Shown: positions 35,998 to 46,009, numbered from the stretch's first letter. The stretch is DNA of 64,000 bases from Methylophaga sp. (GCA_011053005.1 DRHW01000001.1:49567-113566); one strand, 5' to 3'. Translations and numbers: made by a program. The notes: generated by a model not told the origin, from the letters alone.

Positions 35998-36972
35998 TTA
36001 TCCCATATTCGCTAATTGATATGTACGTTCAAATTCATCAATAAATGCTGTTAATAATTCTTTTGGCAATGCATTGATCCCTGCAGCGGCTTTTCGTCCA
36101 CCACCCGTTGGGAATTGACTCACTAAAGTATCGGCCCCTGTTTTGCGTGTTAACGGCGCTCTCACACTGACAAGATAGGTATCATCACCTCTATTAGTAA
36201 TAATAGCATGTGCCTTGTCTGGGTTACGGTTGGCAAGTTCATTACCTAATACGCCACTCACACGATGTGCCCATTTTTCATTGGGTAATTCAATCACTGT
36301 GGCATCACCCGATGAATTAATAATCGGGCAAGATTCGGCATTTTCCATATCTTGAAGATAACCCGTTTTTAAGGTCAAAAACGTTTCAGGATCCTGAACA
36401 ATAAATTCAAAAGGGCTATCGAATTTAACTAAGCGCTGATAAAGAATCGCTGGGTCAAAAAACAGATCATCTAAACTTGCACCATAGCCATTGTAATTTA
36501 AGTAAGTGCCGAGCTCTTTTAACAGGGTAAGTTCATCGTTGTTAAATCCAGACTCTAAACCTAATGTCATCGCCTCTTTATCAAGATTATCACCAAAAGC
36601 CGCAGCAATCGCCCAAGCACGATATTTTCCTTGTAACTGTTTATCAACAATGAGCGAAGTACATATATCGGCAGATAAATTGATATCTGTCGTCAAGTTT
36701 GGATGTTCGAATAGTTTTCCAGCTTGATGATGATCGATATAATTAATTTGAGCGCCCGATTCTAATAAGCGTTCTACATCAGCCACATTTTTTTCAAATG
36801 AAATATCCAATACGGTAATCTGTGTATTCGCTCCGTCCGCTATCCGTTTAAGCAGATTAATATCGCGTTTAATTCCGGTAACCAAGGTGGAAGACACGGG
36901 GTTATTACGTCGCAATTGAACTAGAGCACATAATCCGTCAGCATCACCATTAAAAGCATCGATATACTGCAC
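35998..36972 (-). CDS. DHH/DHHA1-family phosphoesterase
   Basis: A GTG start at 36972 (AAGGGA seven bases upstream) gives 324 residues beginning MQYIDAFNGDADGLCALVQL. The metal-binding motifs are D5, the D10-A11-D12 cluster, D80-H81-H82 (YIDHHQAG), and a DHHA1 C-terminal motif GGGRKAAAGIN. DHH enzymes hydrolyse phosphodiester or phosphate-sugar nucleotides such as oligoribonucleotides, cyclic dinucleotide products or pAp. It starts 4 bases after cysC, whose pathway leads to PAPS and, after sulfate transfer, to PAP. A PAP or linear dinucleotide phosphatase role is therefore possible but not shown. Confidence 0.8.
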   Translation of the reverse strand: MQYIDAFNGDADGLCALVQLRRNNPVSSTLVTGIKRDINLLKRIADGANTQITVLDISFEKNVADVERLLESGAQINYIDHHQAGKLFEHPNLTTDINLSADICTSLIVDKQLQGKYRAWAIAAAFGDNLDKEAMTLGLESGFNNDELTLLKELGTYLNYNGYGASLDDLFFDPAILYQRLVKFDSPFEFIVQDPETFLTLKTGYLQDMENAESCPIINSSGDATVIELPNEKWAHRVSGVLGNELANRNPDKAHAIITNRGDDTYLVSVRAPLTRKTGADTLVSQFPTGGGRKAAAGINALPKELLTAFIDEFERTYQLANMG

Positions 36973-36976
36973 AAGT

Positions 36977-37528
36977 TTATCCCTTATAGTCAAAGATAAT
37001 CCGATGTGCAATTAAATAGTCAATCACCAAATCAGCACATTGTTCAATACTGAGTTCGGCAGTACTAAGGGTTATCTCAGCTTGTTCTGGCGCTTCATAA
37101 TCTGAATCAATACCAGTAAAATTTTTAATCTCACCTTTACGTGCTTTCTCATACAAGCCTTTTGGATCGCGTTGCTCACACGTCTCAAGCGGTGTTGCCA
37201 TGTGGATTTCAATAAATTCATTATCTCCAACTAATTCACGTACCATTCTTCGATCAGCACGAAAAGGAGAAATAAAGGCCGTTAACACTAACAGGCCGGC
37301 ATCGACAAACAGTTTCGACATTTCACCTATGCGACGAATATTTTCAATGCGATCGTCATCAAAAAAGCCTAGATCTTTATTAAGACCATGCCGAACATTA
37401 TCACCATCTAATAAATAAGTATGGTGACCCATTTCATATAGTTTTTGTTCAACCGCACCCGCTATTGTCGATTTTCCTGCACCACTTAAACCAGTAAACC
37501 ATAAGATGCGTGCTTGTTGTTTCTTCAA
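36977..37528 (-). CDS. cysC: Adenylylsulfate (APS) kinase
   Basis: CysC phosphorylates APS to PAPS, the sulfate donor for sulfotransferases and assimilation. The 183-residue protein has the P-loop GLSGAGKST (13-21), [18 protein letters not shown] and the RxxRxE-style lid region. The start is a TTG at 37528 without a strong ribosome site. It is not next to cysDN or other cysteine genes but sits between ugd and DHH/galE in the EPS region, which suggests that PAPS is made for polysaccharide sulfation; no sulfotransferase was recognised in the window. Confidence 0.92.
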   Translation of the reverse strand: MKKQQARILWFTGLSGAGKSTIAGAVEQKLYEMGHHTYLLDGDNVRHGLNKDLGFFDDDRIENIRRIGEMSKLFVDAGLLVLTAFISPFRADRRMVRELVGDNEFIEIHMATPLETCEQRDPKGLYEKARKGEIKNFTGIDSDYEAPEQAEITLSTAELSIEQCADLVIDYLIAHRIIFDYKG

Positions 37529-37650
37529 CAGTGTTCGATTCTTTTTGTGACGTTATGCAAGTGCCATACTATATTGTCTGTTTCCATATTCTTATTTTAT
37601 CCTGCAAAAATCTGTAATTTTATTGTTGTCAAACTTAAGCATAGATATGG

Positions 37651-38817
37651 CTAATCATTACCAAATAAATCACGGGTATATACTTTAGCTGCGACATCTT
37701 TAATATCATCGACCAAACGATTGGCTACAATCACATCACTCATTGATTTAAAGGCCTCAAGATCATTAATCACTTTTGAATTATAAAACTCAGCTTCTTC
37801 AAGCACTGGTTCATAGACAATGACTTCTATTCCCTTAGCTTTAATGCGTTTCATTATTCCTTGAACAGAAGAGGCCCTGAAATTATCTGAGCCCGCTTTC
37901 ATAATTAATCGATAAATGCCCACCACTTTAGGTTTCAGTTTCACGATAGAAGCGGCCACATGATCTTTACGAGTCGTATTGGCATCGACAATGGCACCAA
38001 TAATACTATTAGGCACATTTTGATAATTAGCACGTAATTGTTTGGTATCTTTCGGCAAACAATAACCGCCGTAGCCAAAGGAAGGATTGTTATAGTAATC
38101 ACCAATTCGAGGATCGAGACACACACCTTGAATAATTTGCTTAGTATTTAAGCCGTGTATTTCAGCATACGTATCAAGCTCATTAAAATAGGCAACACGC
38201 ATAGCGAGATATGTATTTGAAAATAATTTGACCGCTTCTGCTTCTGTAGAATCGGTAAATAAAACATCAATATCGGATTTAATAGCACCTTGCTCTAATA
38301 ACTGAGCAAATTTTCTAGCACGACTTGAATCTTCACCAATAATAATACGTGATGGATAAAGGTTATCGTGTAATGCCTTACCCTCACGTAAAAACTCAGG
38401 TGAGAAGATGATATTTTCACAGGCTAGTTCTTGCTTTATTTTGGCAGTATATCCGACAGGAACGGTTGATTTAATGATCATCACCGCTTGCGGATTAATC
38501 GTCATCACATCTTTAATAACCGATTCTACAGAACGAGTATTAAAATAATTATTTTCAGAATCATAGTCTGTTGGCGTAGCGATTATCACAAAATCAGCAT
38601 TTAGATAGGCATCGTGTTTATCTAAAGTAGCTCTCAGATTCAGGTTTTTATTCAGTAAAAAGTCTTCTATTTCAGCATCGACAATAGGGGATTGTTTACT
38701 ATTGATCATCGATACTTTTTCAGCAACAACATCTAATGCCACCACCTCATTGTGTTGAGCAAGTAATACCGCATTTGAAAGCCCAACATAACCTGTCCCA
38801 GTAATAGCAATTTTCAT
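37651..38817 (-). CDS. ugd: Nucleotide sugar dehydrogenase, probable UDP-glucose 6-dehydrogenase
   Basis: Ugd oxidises UDP-glucose twice with NAD to UDP-glucuronate for acidic polysaccharides. From the ATG at 38817 the protein has 388 residues, identical in length class to enteric Ugd. The Rossmann motif GTGYVG (7-12) and the catalytic cysteine C253 ([11 protein letters not shown]) are intact. A longer in-frame start (38856) adds 13 residues without homology and was rejected. It is separated from the PrsT gene by a terminator and so begins its own unit with cysC, DHH and galE. Other UDP-sugar substrates are possible. Confidence 0.88.
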   Translation of the reverse strand: MKIAITGTGYVGLSNAVLLAQHNEVVALDVVAEKVSMINSKQSPIVDAEIEDFLLNKNLNLRATLDKHDAYLNADFVIIATPTDYDSENNYFNTRSVESVIKDVMTINPQAVMIIKSTVPVGYTAKIKQELACENIIFSPEFLREGKALHDNLYPSRIIIGEDSSRARKFAQLLEQGAIKSDIDVLFTDSTEAEAVKLFSNTYLAMRVAYFNELDTYAEIHGLNTKQIIQGVCLDPRIGDYYNNPSFGYGGYCLPKDTKQLRANYQNVPNSIIGAIVDANTTRKDHVAASIVKLKPKVVGIYRLIMKAGSDNFRASSVQGIMKRIKAKGIEVIVYEPVLEEAEFYNSKVINDLEAFKSMSDVIVANRLVDDIKDVAAKVYTRDLFGND

Positions 38818-38903
38818 TTTATGTTTCCAATCCTTATCTTGGTTGTACTTTAACATTTGTACGTTGAATTTTGATCAAATCGCTCACCTTTAGTTGATGA
38901 GCT

Positions 38904-38942
38904 AAAAAGCCCAACCTACATGTGAATATGGAGATTAGGCTT
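38904..38942 (-). terminator. Terminator after the PrsT-like gene
   Basis: Leftward, an imperfect stem (AAGCCtAA..tTgGGCTT with interior mismatches) ends in TTTTT. It lies 20 bases past the stop codon of the TPR gene and before ugd. Confidence 0.6.
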
Positions 38943-38962
38943 AAATTTAAAACATCAATGAG

Positions 38963-41353
38963 CTATTTTGCTAATAGCTCATCAATCTTATCACTGAGTA
39001 TTTTATCGCCCTGCTCATCTGCTATTGTTTTAGCTTTGGTCAGGTATTCATCCGCTTTATCTGTATTGTCTTTTTTGCTATATAACACACCTAAATGATA
39101 ATTAAAGACAGCTACATCAGGAGATAACTTAACCACACGTTCTAATATCGGCTGAGCATCACTTAAGTTGTTTAGCTGTACATTAACCCAGGCATAAGTA
39201 TCAAGGTAGTAAGGTTCCGTCGAGTTTTTAAATCTACTCGATAAATCTAATGCTTTTTTGAGGTTTTCTTCTGAATTAAATTGATCGGTATAAAGGCTCG
39301 CTAGATTATTAATGGCAGGTTCAATACTTGGATCTTTATCCAATACTGTTTCATATAAAGTTTTTGCCTTTTCAAAATCACCATTACGCTCATATTCTGA
39401 AGCAAGCTGTAACGATAAAAAGTTGCTATCTGGATTCGCTTCAATACCACGGTGATAAGTCTCAAATACCTTATCCGTCATATTTTGAGCTGCATAGCTA
39501 GAAGCTAAAAGACTGTAACCACCCTGCCATTTAGGCTCAAGTGTAAGTCCTTTTTCTACTGTATCTATCGCTTCTGCCCATGCTTTATCTTGTACGTAAA
39601 CACTTGATAACACGCCGTATGCATCGAATTGACGAGGATTATCTTCAATAAATTTCTTTAAGAAATCTAATAAGGCTGGTTTTTGTCCCAGTTGTATAGA
39701 ACTATATGCAAGTCCTTGCAAAGCACGCGTCATATCAGGTTGAATGGCTAATGCTAATTTATATTCTTCAATCGCATTACTATATTGTTCTTGTCCTTGT
39801 GCAATACGACCATTAAGGAAATAAGCAACTGCAGATTCCTTACTGTCAGCACGTAAAGTATCAACGACCGCTTCCGATCCCACCCAATCTTTTTTGAAAA
39901 TTCTGACTTGTGCTAAAGCTTGTAATAATGATTCTTTATTAGGATCTTGTTTAAGTGCATTAACTAATACCTCTTCAGTACGATTCAAATCCCGTTCTTT
40001 CATTAAGCTATTTGCTACAGACAAAGCAGCAACGGTGTTACCAGGATTAACGACTAATGCTTGTCTGAAATTATCATCCGCTAATTCCGCTGACCCACTT
40101 ATCATATAAGCTTGTGCCAATAGTACAAGCGCTTGCTCTGATTCAGGATTATTACGTAAAACAAGCCGTAAATTGGTGACAGCAGTATCAATATTTTTAT
40201 TCATGATATCAATATTTGCTTTTAATAATAATGCACCTTCATCTTCAGGTGATGTAGCTAAAACAGACTGTACAGCTGTTTCAGCAGCTTTAACATTACC
40301 ATCTTGTAAATCAAGTCCCGCTAATAAAACCTGCGCTTGACGTCCACTATTTCCATCTTTGTCCATTTCTACAATTTGTTTTAATTCTGCAACTGCTTGT
40401 TCTTTTTTATTGCTAGCTAATTCAAGTTTAACTTTAGCGAACCGTAAATCGTAGTTCGTTTTATCTTGTTCGATGTACTGTCCTAATAAGGTTATTGCTT
40501 GATCTGGTTCTTTAGTTTGTGTCAGTGAAATTAAAAGAAGCTTAGCTTGTTTTTCGTCAGGATGAGCATCAATAAACGCTTGTAATACTTGCTTTGCATC
40601 GTTATAGCGATCTTGCATATTTAGTAATTTAGCCATCGATACAGGGACCCATACTGCATCCGGATACTTAACCATCAATGACTTATAAACCACTTCCATT
40701 TCTGCATAGTTTTTTTGCTGTTCCAAAATAGACAGCTTAATTAATATAAGAGAAAGTTCATCAGGATGTTGTTTAATAGCATCAGCTAAAACAGCTAACG
40801 CACGACTAGATTGGCCTTGTTGTTGAAGGATTAATGTCTTTACAGATATCGCTTCCATATTTTTCGAGTCTAAAGCTAATGCTTGATCGATATCTTGAGT
40901 CGCCTCATCAAGATGTTGCTGTTTCATGTTGATTGAGGCACGTAAAACATGAGCCAAAACATTATTTTTATCTGCTGCTAAGACTTTATCTGCTTTTTCC
41001 ATCGCAATATCAAAATTACCGGCTAATAGATGGATCTGACCGAGCTTAACAATGGCATCATAATGATCTGGCGCCAACTGTTCAACGGTGGTCAAATTGG
41101 CAAACATCGCTTTCCATTTCTGTTCTTTTTCATCAAGCAAAGCTAATTGATAAAAAGGCTCAGCTTGCCGAGGATCGATTTGTATCGCATTTTTAAATTC
41201 AAGTCTCGCTTTATTCGTCTTGCCCTCAGCTAACAACGCCTTGCCACTTTCAACGAAACTTGCTGCACTGTCACTTGATGCACCACAACTGCTCAGTGCC
41301 ACCGTCAACATGCTGGCCACTATCAAAATTCTAAATGTTTTCGATTTGCTCAT
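38963..41353 (-). CDS. prsT: PrsT-like TPR lipoprotein of the exosortase/EPS system
   Basis: The 796-residue protein has a lipoprotein signal peptide (lipobox LSSC near residue 23) and is almost wholly made of tetratricopeptide repeats (more than 15 by pattern, e.g. PEQAEALVLLAQAY-type and PDMTRALQGLAYSSIQLG). PEP-CTERM loci commonly encode such a TPR lipoprotein (PrsT), thought to work with the exosortase or export machinery in the periplasm. It follows the exosortase gene by 10 bases with AGGA before the ATG. It could anchor at the outer membrane as an AlgK/PelB-like scaffold. Function is inferred from family and context. Confidence 0.8.
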   Translation of the reverse strand: MSKSKTFRILIVASMLTVALSSCGASSDSAASFVESGKALLAEGKTNKARLEFKNAIQIDPRQAEPFYQLALLDEKEQKWKAMFANLTTVEQLAPDHYDAIVKLGQIHLLAGNFDIAMEKADKVLAADKNNVLAHVLRASINMKQQHLDEATQDIDQALALDSKNMEAISVKTLILQQQGQSSRALAVLADAIKQHPDELSLILIKLSILEQQKNYAEMEVVYKSLMVKYPDAVWVPVSMAKLLNMQDRYNDAKQVLQAFIDAHPDEKQAKLLLISLTQTKEPDQAITLLGQYIEQDKTNYDLRFAKVKLELASNKKEQAVAELKQIVEMDKDGNSGRQAQVLLAGLDLQDGNVKAAETAVQSVLATSPEDEGALLLKANIDIMNKNIDTAVTNLRLVLRNNPESEQALVLLAQAYMISGSAELADDNFRQALVVNPGNTVAALSVANSLMKERDLNRTEEVLVNALKQDPNKESLLQALAQVRIFKKDWVGSEAVVDTLRADSKESAVAYFLNGRIAQGQEQYSNAIEEYKLALAIQPDMTRALQGLAYSSIQLGQKPALLDFLKKFIEDNPRQFDAYGVLSSVYVQDKAWAEAIDTVEKGLTLEPKWQGGYSLLASSYAAQNMTDKVFETYHRGIEANPDSNFLSLQLASEYERNGDFEKAKTLYETVLDKDPSIEPAINNLASLYTDQFNSEENLKKALDLSSRFKNSTEPYYLDTYAWVNVQLNNLSDAQPILERVVKLSPDVAVFNYHLGVLYSKKDNTDKADEYLTKAKTIADEQGDKILSDKIDELLAK

Positions 41354-41363
41354 GTTTTAAGTC

Positions 41364-42887
41364 CTAATTTTCTAAATATTGTATTAACTCAGGTTCAGCA
41401 TGAGTCAGAAAGTCTAAAATTCGTTTATCAGCAGTGTCAACCTGCTCATTTGGTGCGACCGAGGTGACCACTCGAACTAAGGCACCATCAGTGCGATTTT
41501 TAAAAATAGCATCAACAAATAAATACCATTTATTAATATATTCATTGGCAATAATCCGTCCGTGCCCTTGGAACCAATAATAAACTAACTGTCGTTGATC
41601 GCCTTTTTTAATAATGACGCGGTTAATTGGATGACCATTTGCTTGAACGCGTTTTAACTCAGCAATTTCCCAACCACCTCCAGGAATACATACTCGAGGT
41701 GAATGTGGTGATGCTCCCTTACGTTGAGTTTGATAATAAGCCACATAGAAGTTTACAGGCGGTGATTGTTCAGTATGATAATTTGCTAGTAAATAATCCG
41801 TCATTCCTAACTGAGCAATTACATCTTTATCTAATTTCTCATGCTGGCCTTGCCAGTTATCTAAAGACATAGTGAAATTTATAAATGAGACATGACCGGG
41901 GAGTATTTCAGTTCTTTTATTTAAAAACTGGGTCAAAATCAATACTATTGCCAGGATAATAATAACGATTATCATCGGTTTATTATTTATTCTATTTCCA
42001 GAAAATGATTGTGGAACGATCTTGGGCTCATCAACAACGCCAAAGACCTTAGCAAGCGAACCATGTTTATTGGTTATTTTTTCAATACACCAGATCATAA
42101 TAAACAAAATCACTGCACATGCCATGAAGATAATCCAACCTTCAAAATCATGCAAAAAGCCTTCAGCCATTGAGATGCCCCAATTATCGACCATCACACC
42201 GATGGCACCAATACGGAAACTATTCATCAAGATAGTAATAGGAATCGTGGCGAAGAAGACCAGTGAGCGCTTCCAAAATGCTGCCTGATAAAAATAGGCA
42301 ACAATAAAGCCTAAGCTCATTAATGGAAATAAATACCGCAGACCACTACAGGCTTCGACAACTTGTAGTTTAAATATGCCAAGATCGATCACATTACCTT
42401 CTAAATAAACGGGTATATCAAATAAGCGAATAAAACTAACACCTAACGATGAAGATATTAATTGTAATTTGGCCGTGAGAATGACTTCAATAAAAAAGGG
42501 TAATGGAATCGCAAATAATAATAATAATATAGGAGCGAATGTGTATTTTGTGGCTCGTCCAACAAAAACTAAAGATAAACCAATCAACAATAATACAAAT
42601 GAATATTGTATCAAAATAAATAATGCGCTAATTTCGCCGACTATAAATATGGCAAGAGCGATAATAATGACGAAAAGCCCAGACCACATCGGGGGACTAA
42701 TGGCTGTACCTATTAGTCCTTTTTTTTCCCACAATATATAGGCAGTCACTAAAGGAATTAAATAACCATGACTATATTCTTCTTGGCTACCCCAACGAGA
42801 TACCGCCTCAGCTAGTCCTCCCCAGTAAGTAATTATGGCTATTGTTATAGCCACCAACAGTAAAAAAATTTGTTTTAAACTCAACAA
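41364..42887 (-). CDS. Exosortase fused to an EpsI-type domain (XrtA/XrtD-like)
   Basis: Exosortases are membrane transpeptidases that sort PEP-CTERM-type proteins linked to EPS. The 507-residue protein has about eight membrane helices in residues 1-270 with the catalytic C180 (VEACSGLR), R225 (NSFRIG) and H246 (GFLHDFEGW). A cytoplasmic linker and another membrane helix (about 305-323) lead to a periplasmic EpsI/DUF3485 domain (330-507; VAYYQTQRKG, SPRVCIPGGGWEI). EpsI is often a separate gene; here it is fused, as reported for some exosortase subclasses such as XrtD. The start is a TTG at 42887 behind AAGGA. The cognate substrate proteins were not found here. Confidence 0.85.
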   Translation of the reverse strand: MLSLKQIFLLLVAITIAIITYWGGLAEAVSRWGSQEEYSHGYLIPLVTAYILWEKKGLIGTAISPPMWSGLFVIIIALAIFIVGEISALFILIQYSFVLLLIGLSLVFVGRATKYTFAPILLLLFAIPLPFFIEVILTAKLQLISSSLGVSFIRLFDIPVYLEGNVIDLGIFKLQVVEACSGLRYLFPLMSLGFIVAYFYQAAFWKRSLVFFATIPITILMNSFRIGAIGVMVDNWGISMAEGFLHDFEGWIIFMACAVILFIMIWCIEKITNKHGSLAKVFGVVDEPKIVPQSFSGNRINNKPMIIVIIILAIVLILTQFLNKRTEILPGHVSFINFTMSLDNWQGQHEKLDKDVIAQLGMTDYLLANYHTEQSPPVNFYVAYYQTQRKGASPHSPRVCIPGGGWEIAELKRVQANGHPINRVIIKKGDQRQLVYYWFQGHGRIIANEYINKWYLFVDAIFKNRTDGALVRVVTSVAPNEQVDTADKRILDFLTHAEPELIQYLEN

Positions 42888-42945
42888 AGTATCATCCTTT
42901 AATCTTAGCCAGCCTAATCGGCTTAATTTACCTAATTCAACTTAA

Positions 42946-44052
42946 TCACTTATGTTGGAACCGGTTTAAAGTGTTATTTAAACGTAACAATCGTTTTATT
43001 CTACAAGGCAGGTTAGATAGACTAACCTGACGTCCTTGCTTATTTAAATATCGTTGAAATAACAACAATTTAGCAATAAATGCACTATCAATATAACGTA
43101 ATTGTGCACAGTTTAACTCAACCTCGTCGTGGTTGTCCTGCTGTAATACCTTAAAAAATAATGATTCTACTTTTTCAAGATTACCATAATGAAAGCTACC
43201 CGCTATATTTATTAATTTGCTCTCAGCTTGTTCACTACTTAATGCATTAGGTAATTGATAATCTGCTGTACGTTTTAACCAACGATCGTAGATGGCCAGA
43301 GGAATTACGTTTAAAAGTAGAAATTTGAAAAAAGCTAAACCATCTGAAAAGTATCGACGCCATAAATTAGGTTCTTGCCTAATTCTCCATACCCACTCTA
43401 GACCAAATCGCTGCCATAGTATGGGGGCACGTTGAATAGAACCCGCAACAAAATTAATCACCGCACCTAAGTGACTAATCACCGGTGTATTTAATTGATG
43501 ACGATTTTTTTGGAGCCATGCCTGACCTTTCTTAGCTCCTAATGCGATGACTAAAAAATCAGCTTGTGATGCGTTAATCATCTTAATAATATCTGGCGAA
43601 CTCATCTCATCAACACTAACAAAGCCAGGGTCATAGAAACCGCAGCCGGTCATACCGACACTGTTTGCATTAAGTTGTGCTAACGCACATTGAGCTACAC
43701 CCTTTTCACCACCGAAGAAAAATACTTTTATCTTTTTAGTGCGTGGTGTCGAAGAAAGCTGTTCAAATAAACTCGAACCAGCAACCCGTTCAGTGATTGG
43801 AATATTTAAAAGTTTAGAGATCCAAATTAATGGCATGCCATCAGCAATTGAAAGGTCACTGTCTACAACAGATTGATAAAAATCGACATCATGCTGGCAT
43901 GCAATAGCGAAATTAAGATTTGGCGTTGAAAGAAAGCATCGTTGTTTCATATCAATAGCGTTAAGAACTTGAGTAACGGTTTGTTGCATATTAACCGTGT
44001 CAAAAGGCAAGCCTAATATCGACCAGCAGTTTCGTTTTAATGATTTAAACAT
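42946..44052 (-). CDS. WecG/TagA/CpsF-family glycosyltransferase with a C-terminal STAS-like domain
   Basis: From the ATG at 44052 the protein has 368 residues. Residues about 12-235 match the WecG/TagA/CpsF family, which adds a sugar (often N-acetylmannosaminuronate or ManNAc) to a lipid-linked intermediate: SIADGMPLIWISKLL (D71), LGAKKGQAWLQ, GAVINFVAGS and LEWVWRIRQEP. A hydrophobic segment (240-255) may sit at the membrane. Residues 275-365 look like a STAS domain with IDS (322-323) and the usual helix pattern (AKLLLFQRYLNKQGRQVSLSNL). STAS domains act in partner-switching signalling, so this fusion is unusual. Its start overlaps the YdcF gene by 8 bases. Confidence 0.8.
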   Translation of the reverse strand: MFKSLKRNCWSILGLPFDTVNMQQTVTQVLNAIDMKQRCFLSTPNLNFAIACQHDVDFYQSVVDSDLSIADGMPLIWISKLLNIPITERVAGSSLFEQLSSTPRTKKIKVFFFGGEKGVAQCALAQLNANSVGMTGCGFYDPGFVSVDEMSSPDIIKMINASQADFLVIALGAKKGQAWLQKNRHQLNTPVISHLGAVINFVAGSIQRAPILWQRFGLEWVWRIRQEPNLWRRYFSDGLAFFKFLLLNVIPLAIYDRWLKRTADYQLPNALSSEQAESKLINIAGSFHYGNLEKVESLFFKVLQQDNHDEVELNCAQLRYIDSAFIAKLLLFQRYLNKQGRQVSLSNLPCRIKRLLRLNNTLNRFQHK

Positions 44053-44746
44053 TTTTTTGTCCCCACATCTCACCATAAGATCCAACGTCATGAGGTGCAA
44101 AGCAACATCGCGTCCACAGCCAACCAAACATTTCTGTCAAAACAGATTTAGCGCCTTCACTGGTTTGCCACCAAGAATCTAAATTAAACCGTTCAGAGTC
44201 AGTAGCAACTATTCCGATTTTAGTTTCTGTATTTCTGAAAGCTAACTCATAAAGATAATAAGAACGACGAGAATGAACATCGCTAGAAAAGACATTGATA
44301 GATTCAGGCAGAAATTTTAAGTGTTCCAATAATTTATTTCTGACCATGACGGCGCTCAAATAAGTACGATCCTGAGCAGAAGCTGGTGATGGTGCGCTAA
44401 TGATTTTACTAGGCTCAACGCCGATTTTTATCAATTCTGCTGTTGCCTTTTCAGCATAACTTTCATAAGTAGAATCAAAATCTGATAGATCTGGCCCGCC
44501 ACTGGTTATGATTAACTCATAATTCCCACGTCGAAACTCAACTACAGCTTGTTCAAGACTGACTTTCGACAGCCAACCTTCAACCACTAAATAGCGACTT
44601 GATATCGGTACATTGAGTGCAAGAAAGGTGGCAAAATTTTTCACTACAAAACCGCCTAACATCACTAGCGTAATAACAATGATTAAGCTGCCCCACATCG
44701 TTGGAAAGTAACAGGAACGACGTTTAAATAAAGTAGGAAATATCAT
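44045..44746 (-). CDS. ElyC/SanA/YdcF-family (DUF218) membrane-anchored protein
   Basis: The 233-residue protein has an N-terminal membrane helix (about 18-40) and a DUF218 domain with RYLVVEGWLSK, ITSGGP and NVFSSDVHSRRSYYLY. DUF218 proteins are linked to envelope or polysaccharide metabolism, often with VEGW near the start in EPS loci; the reaction is not known. Its ATG overlaps the stop of the upstream glycosyltransferase (TAATG) and its own stop overlaps the next gene, so translation of the three is coupled. Confidence 0.82.
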   Translation of the reverse strand: MIFPTLFKRRSCYFPTMWGSLIIVITLVMLGGFVVKNFATFLALNVPISSRYLVVEGWLSKVSLEQAVVEFRRGNYELIITSGGPDLSDFDSTYESYAEKATAELIKIGVEPSKIISAPSPASAQDRTYLSAVMVRNKLLEHLKFLPESINVFSSDVHSRRSYYLYELAFRNTETKIGIVATDSERFNLDSWWQTSEGAKSVLTEMFGWLWTRCCFAPHDVGSYGEMWGQKNV

Positions 44747-45975
44747 TAACTAGCTCGTGCCGCCGTTTGAAACAATGTGTTTAATCGCTGTGCATTGACC
44801 AATAATGAGAACTCTTGCTCAACCTTGTTTTTAGCGCCAGTACTTAATGATTGTTGCAGCGACTCACTGTCAGTAAGCTTTAAAATCGCTTGGACAAGTT
44901 GCTCAACATTATCTGATTCCACCAGCAGACCCGTTAGCTCATTAATAATTAATTCAGGTATACCAGAAATTTGACTTGAAATAACTGGAACACCGGACAT
45001 CATCGCCTCCATCAACACTACTGGAATTCCATCCATATCACCATTTTTATCTTTTTTACAAGGCAATACAAATACATCTAATGAGCTAATAAATTCAGCA
45101 ACGTCGCTATGGGCTAAGGCCCCTAGAAAAGTCACGTTCGAATTGAGTTGATATTGATCGACTTGAGATTTCAAAACGGATTCTAGAGGACCAAAACCTG
45201 CAATATTCAATTTAAAATCTATTGACATTTTTGAAAGAAGATTCATCGCATCAATCAAGATATCAAACCCTTTTTTCTCAACGAGTCGACCAATAACACC
45301 AATCGTGATAGGAGATGAAATCATCGTACGTTGGCGATGGCTAAACACCCGCGTATCAACCCCACAACGAATAATACGTAGCTTACCTGCATCAACATGC
45401 ATATCATCTATCAGATAGCGTTTATTAAAATCAGATATTGTTGCAAAGAAATGTGATCTCGCTACTTTTTCACGTAATAACCAACCACGTTCAAAGATAT
45501 CATTTGCATGCGCCGTTACACTAAACTTAACATTGCTCATTTTAGACGCATACATAGCAATATCTGTCGGTACATGAGCAAAATGGACATGTAAATGCTG
45601 TATATCATTATTGATTAACACACGTGCTAAACGTGCTGAAAAAAAGAAACGATAAGCTAAACCAACTGCACCGCGGGAACATACGCCAAGCTTAACGATG
45701 TCTTTAAGCAACAACCAAAGAGCATTAAAGTAAAGAGTAGGACGAGTTAAAAGCAAATAAAAATGACTTTTAATCACCTCTCTTTTTTTCATGTCATAAA
45801 GATGAATAACTTTATTTTTAAGCGATGAAAGTCGAGAGTCAGTCGCTTCATCTTTCGGCTTGTGTACTGATATAGGCAAAATTTCGTTGCCAAGTTCTTC
45901 AAGTGCAAGAATCTCGTTATAAACGAAGGTTGCTGATAACGCAGGAATTTCAGGTGCTAAATAAGCAATTATCAC
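44746..45975 (-). CDS. Glycosyltransferase family 4 (GT-B)
   Basis: The 409-residue protein has an N-terminal acceptor domain (YLAPEIPALSATFVYNEI; HVHFAHVPTD) and a C-terminal GT4 donor-binding domain (IGVIGRLVEKKGFDILI, FLGALAHSDVAEF, DGIPVVLMEAMMSGVPVISS with the E-x7-E pattern). It is a cytoplasmic or membrane-associated retaining transferase that probably adds one sugar of the repeat unit. It is 34 bases after the GT2 gene at 46010-46933 and overlaps YdcF at its end. Confidence 0.9.
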   Translation of the reverse strand: MIIAYLAPEIPALSATFVYNEILALEELGNEILPISVHKPKDEATDSRLSSLKNKVIHLYDMKKREVIKSHFYLLLTRPTLYFNALWLLLKDIVKLGVCSRGAVGLAYRFFFSARLARVLINNDIQHLHVHFAHVPTDIAMYASKMSNVKFSVTAHANDIFERGWLLREKVARSHFFATISDFNKRYLIDDMHVDAGKLRIIRCGVDTRVFSHRQRTMISSPITIGVIGRLVEKKGFDILIDAMNLLSKMSIDFKLNIAGFGPLESVLKSQVDQYQLNSNVTFLGALAHSDVAEFISSLDVFVLPCKKDKNGDMDGIPVVLMEAMMSGVPVISSQISGIPELIINELTGLLVESDNVEQLVQAILKLTDSESLQQSLSTGAKNKVEQEFSLLVNAQRLNTLFQTAARAS

Positions 45976-46009
45976 TTAGTTGACTCCATAAAACGGCTTA
46001 CATTCACAA

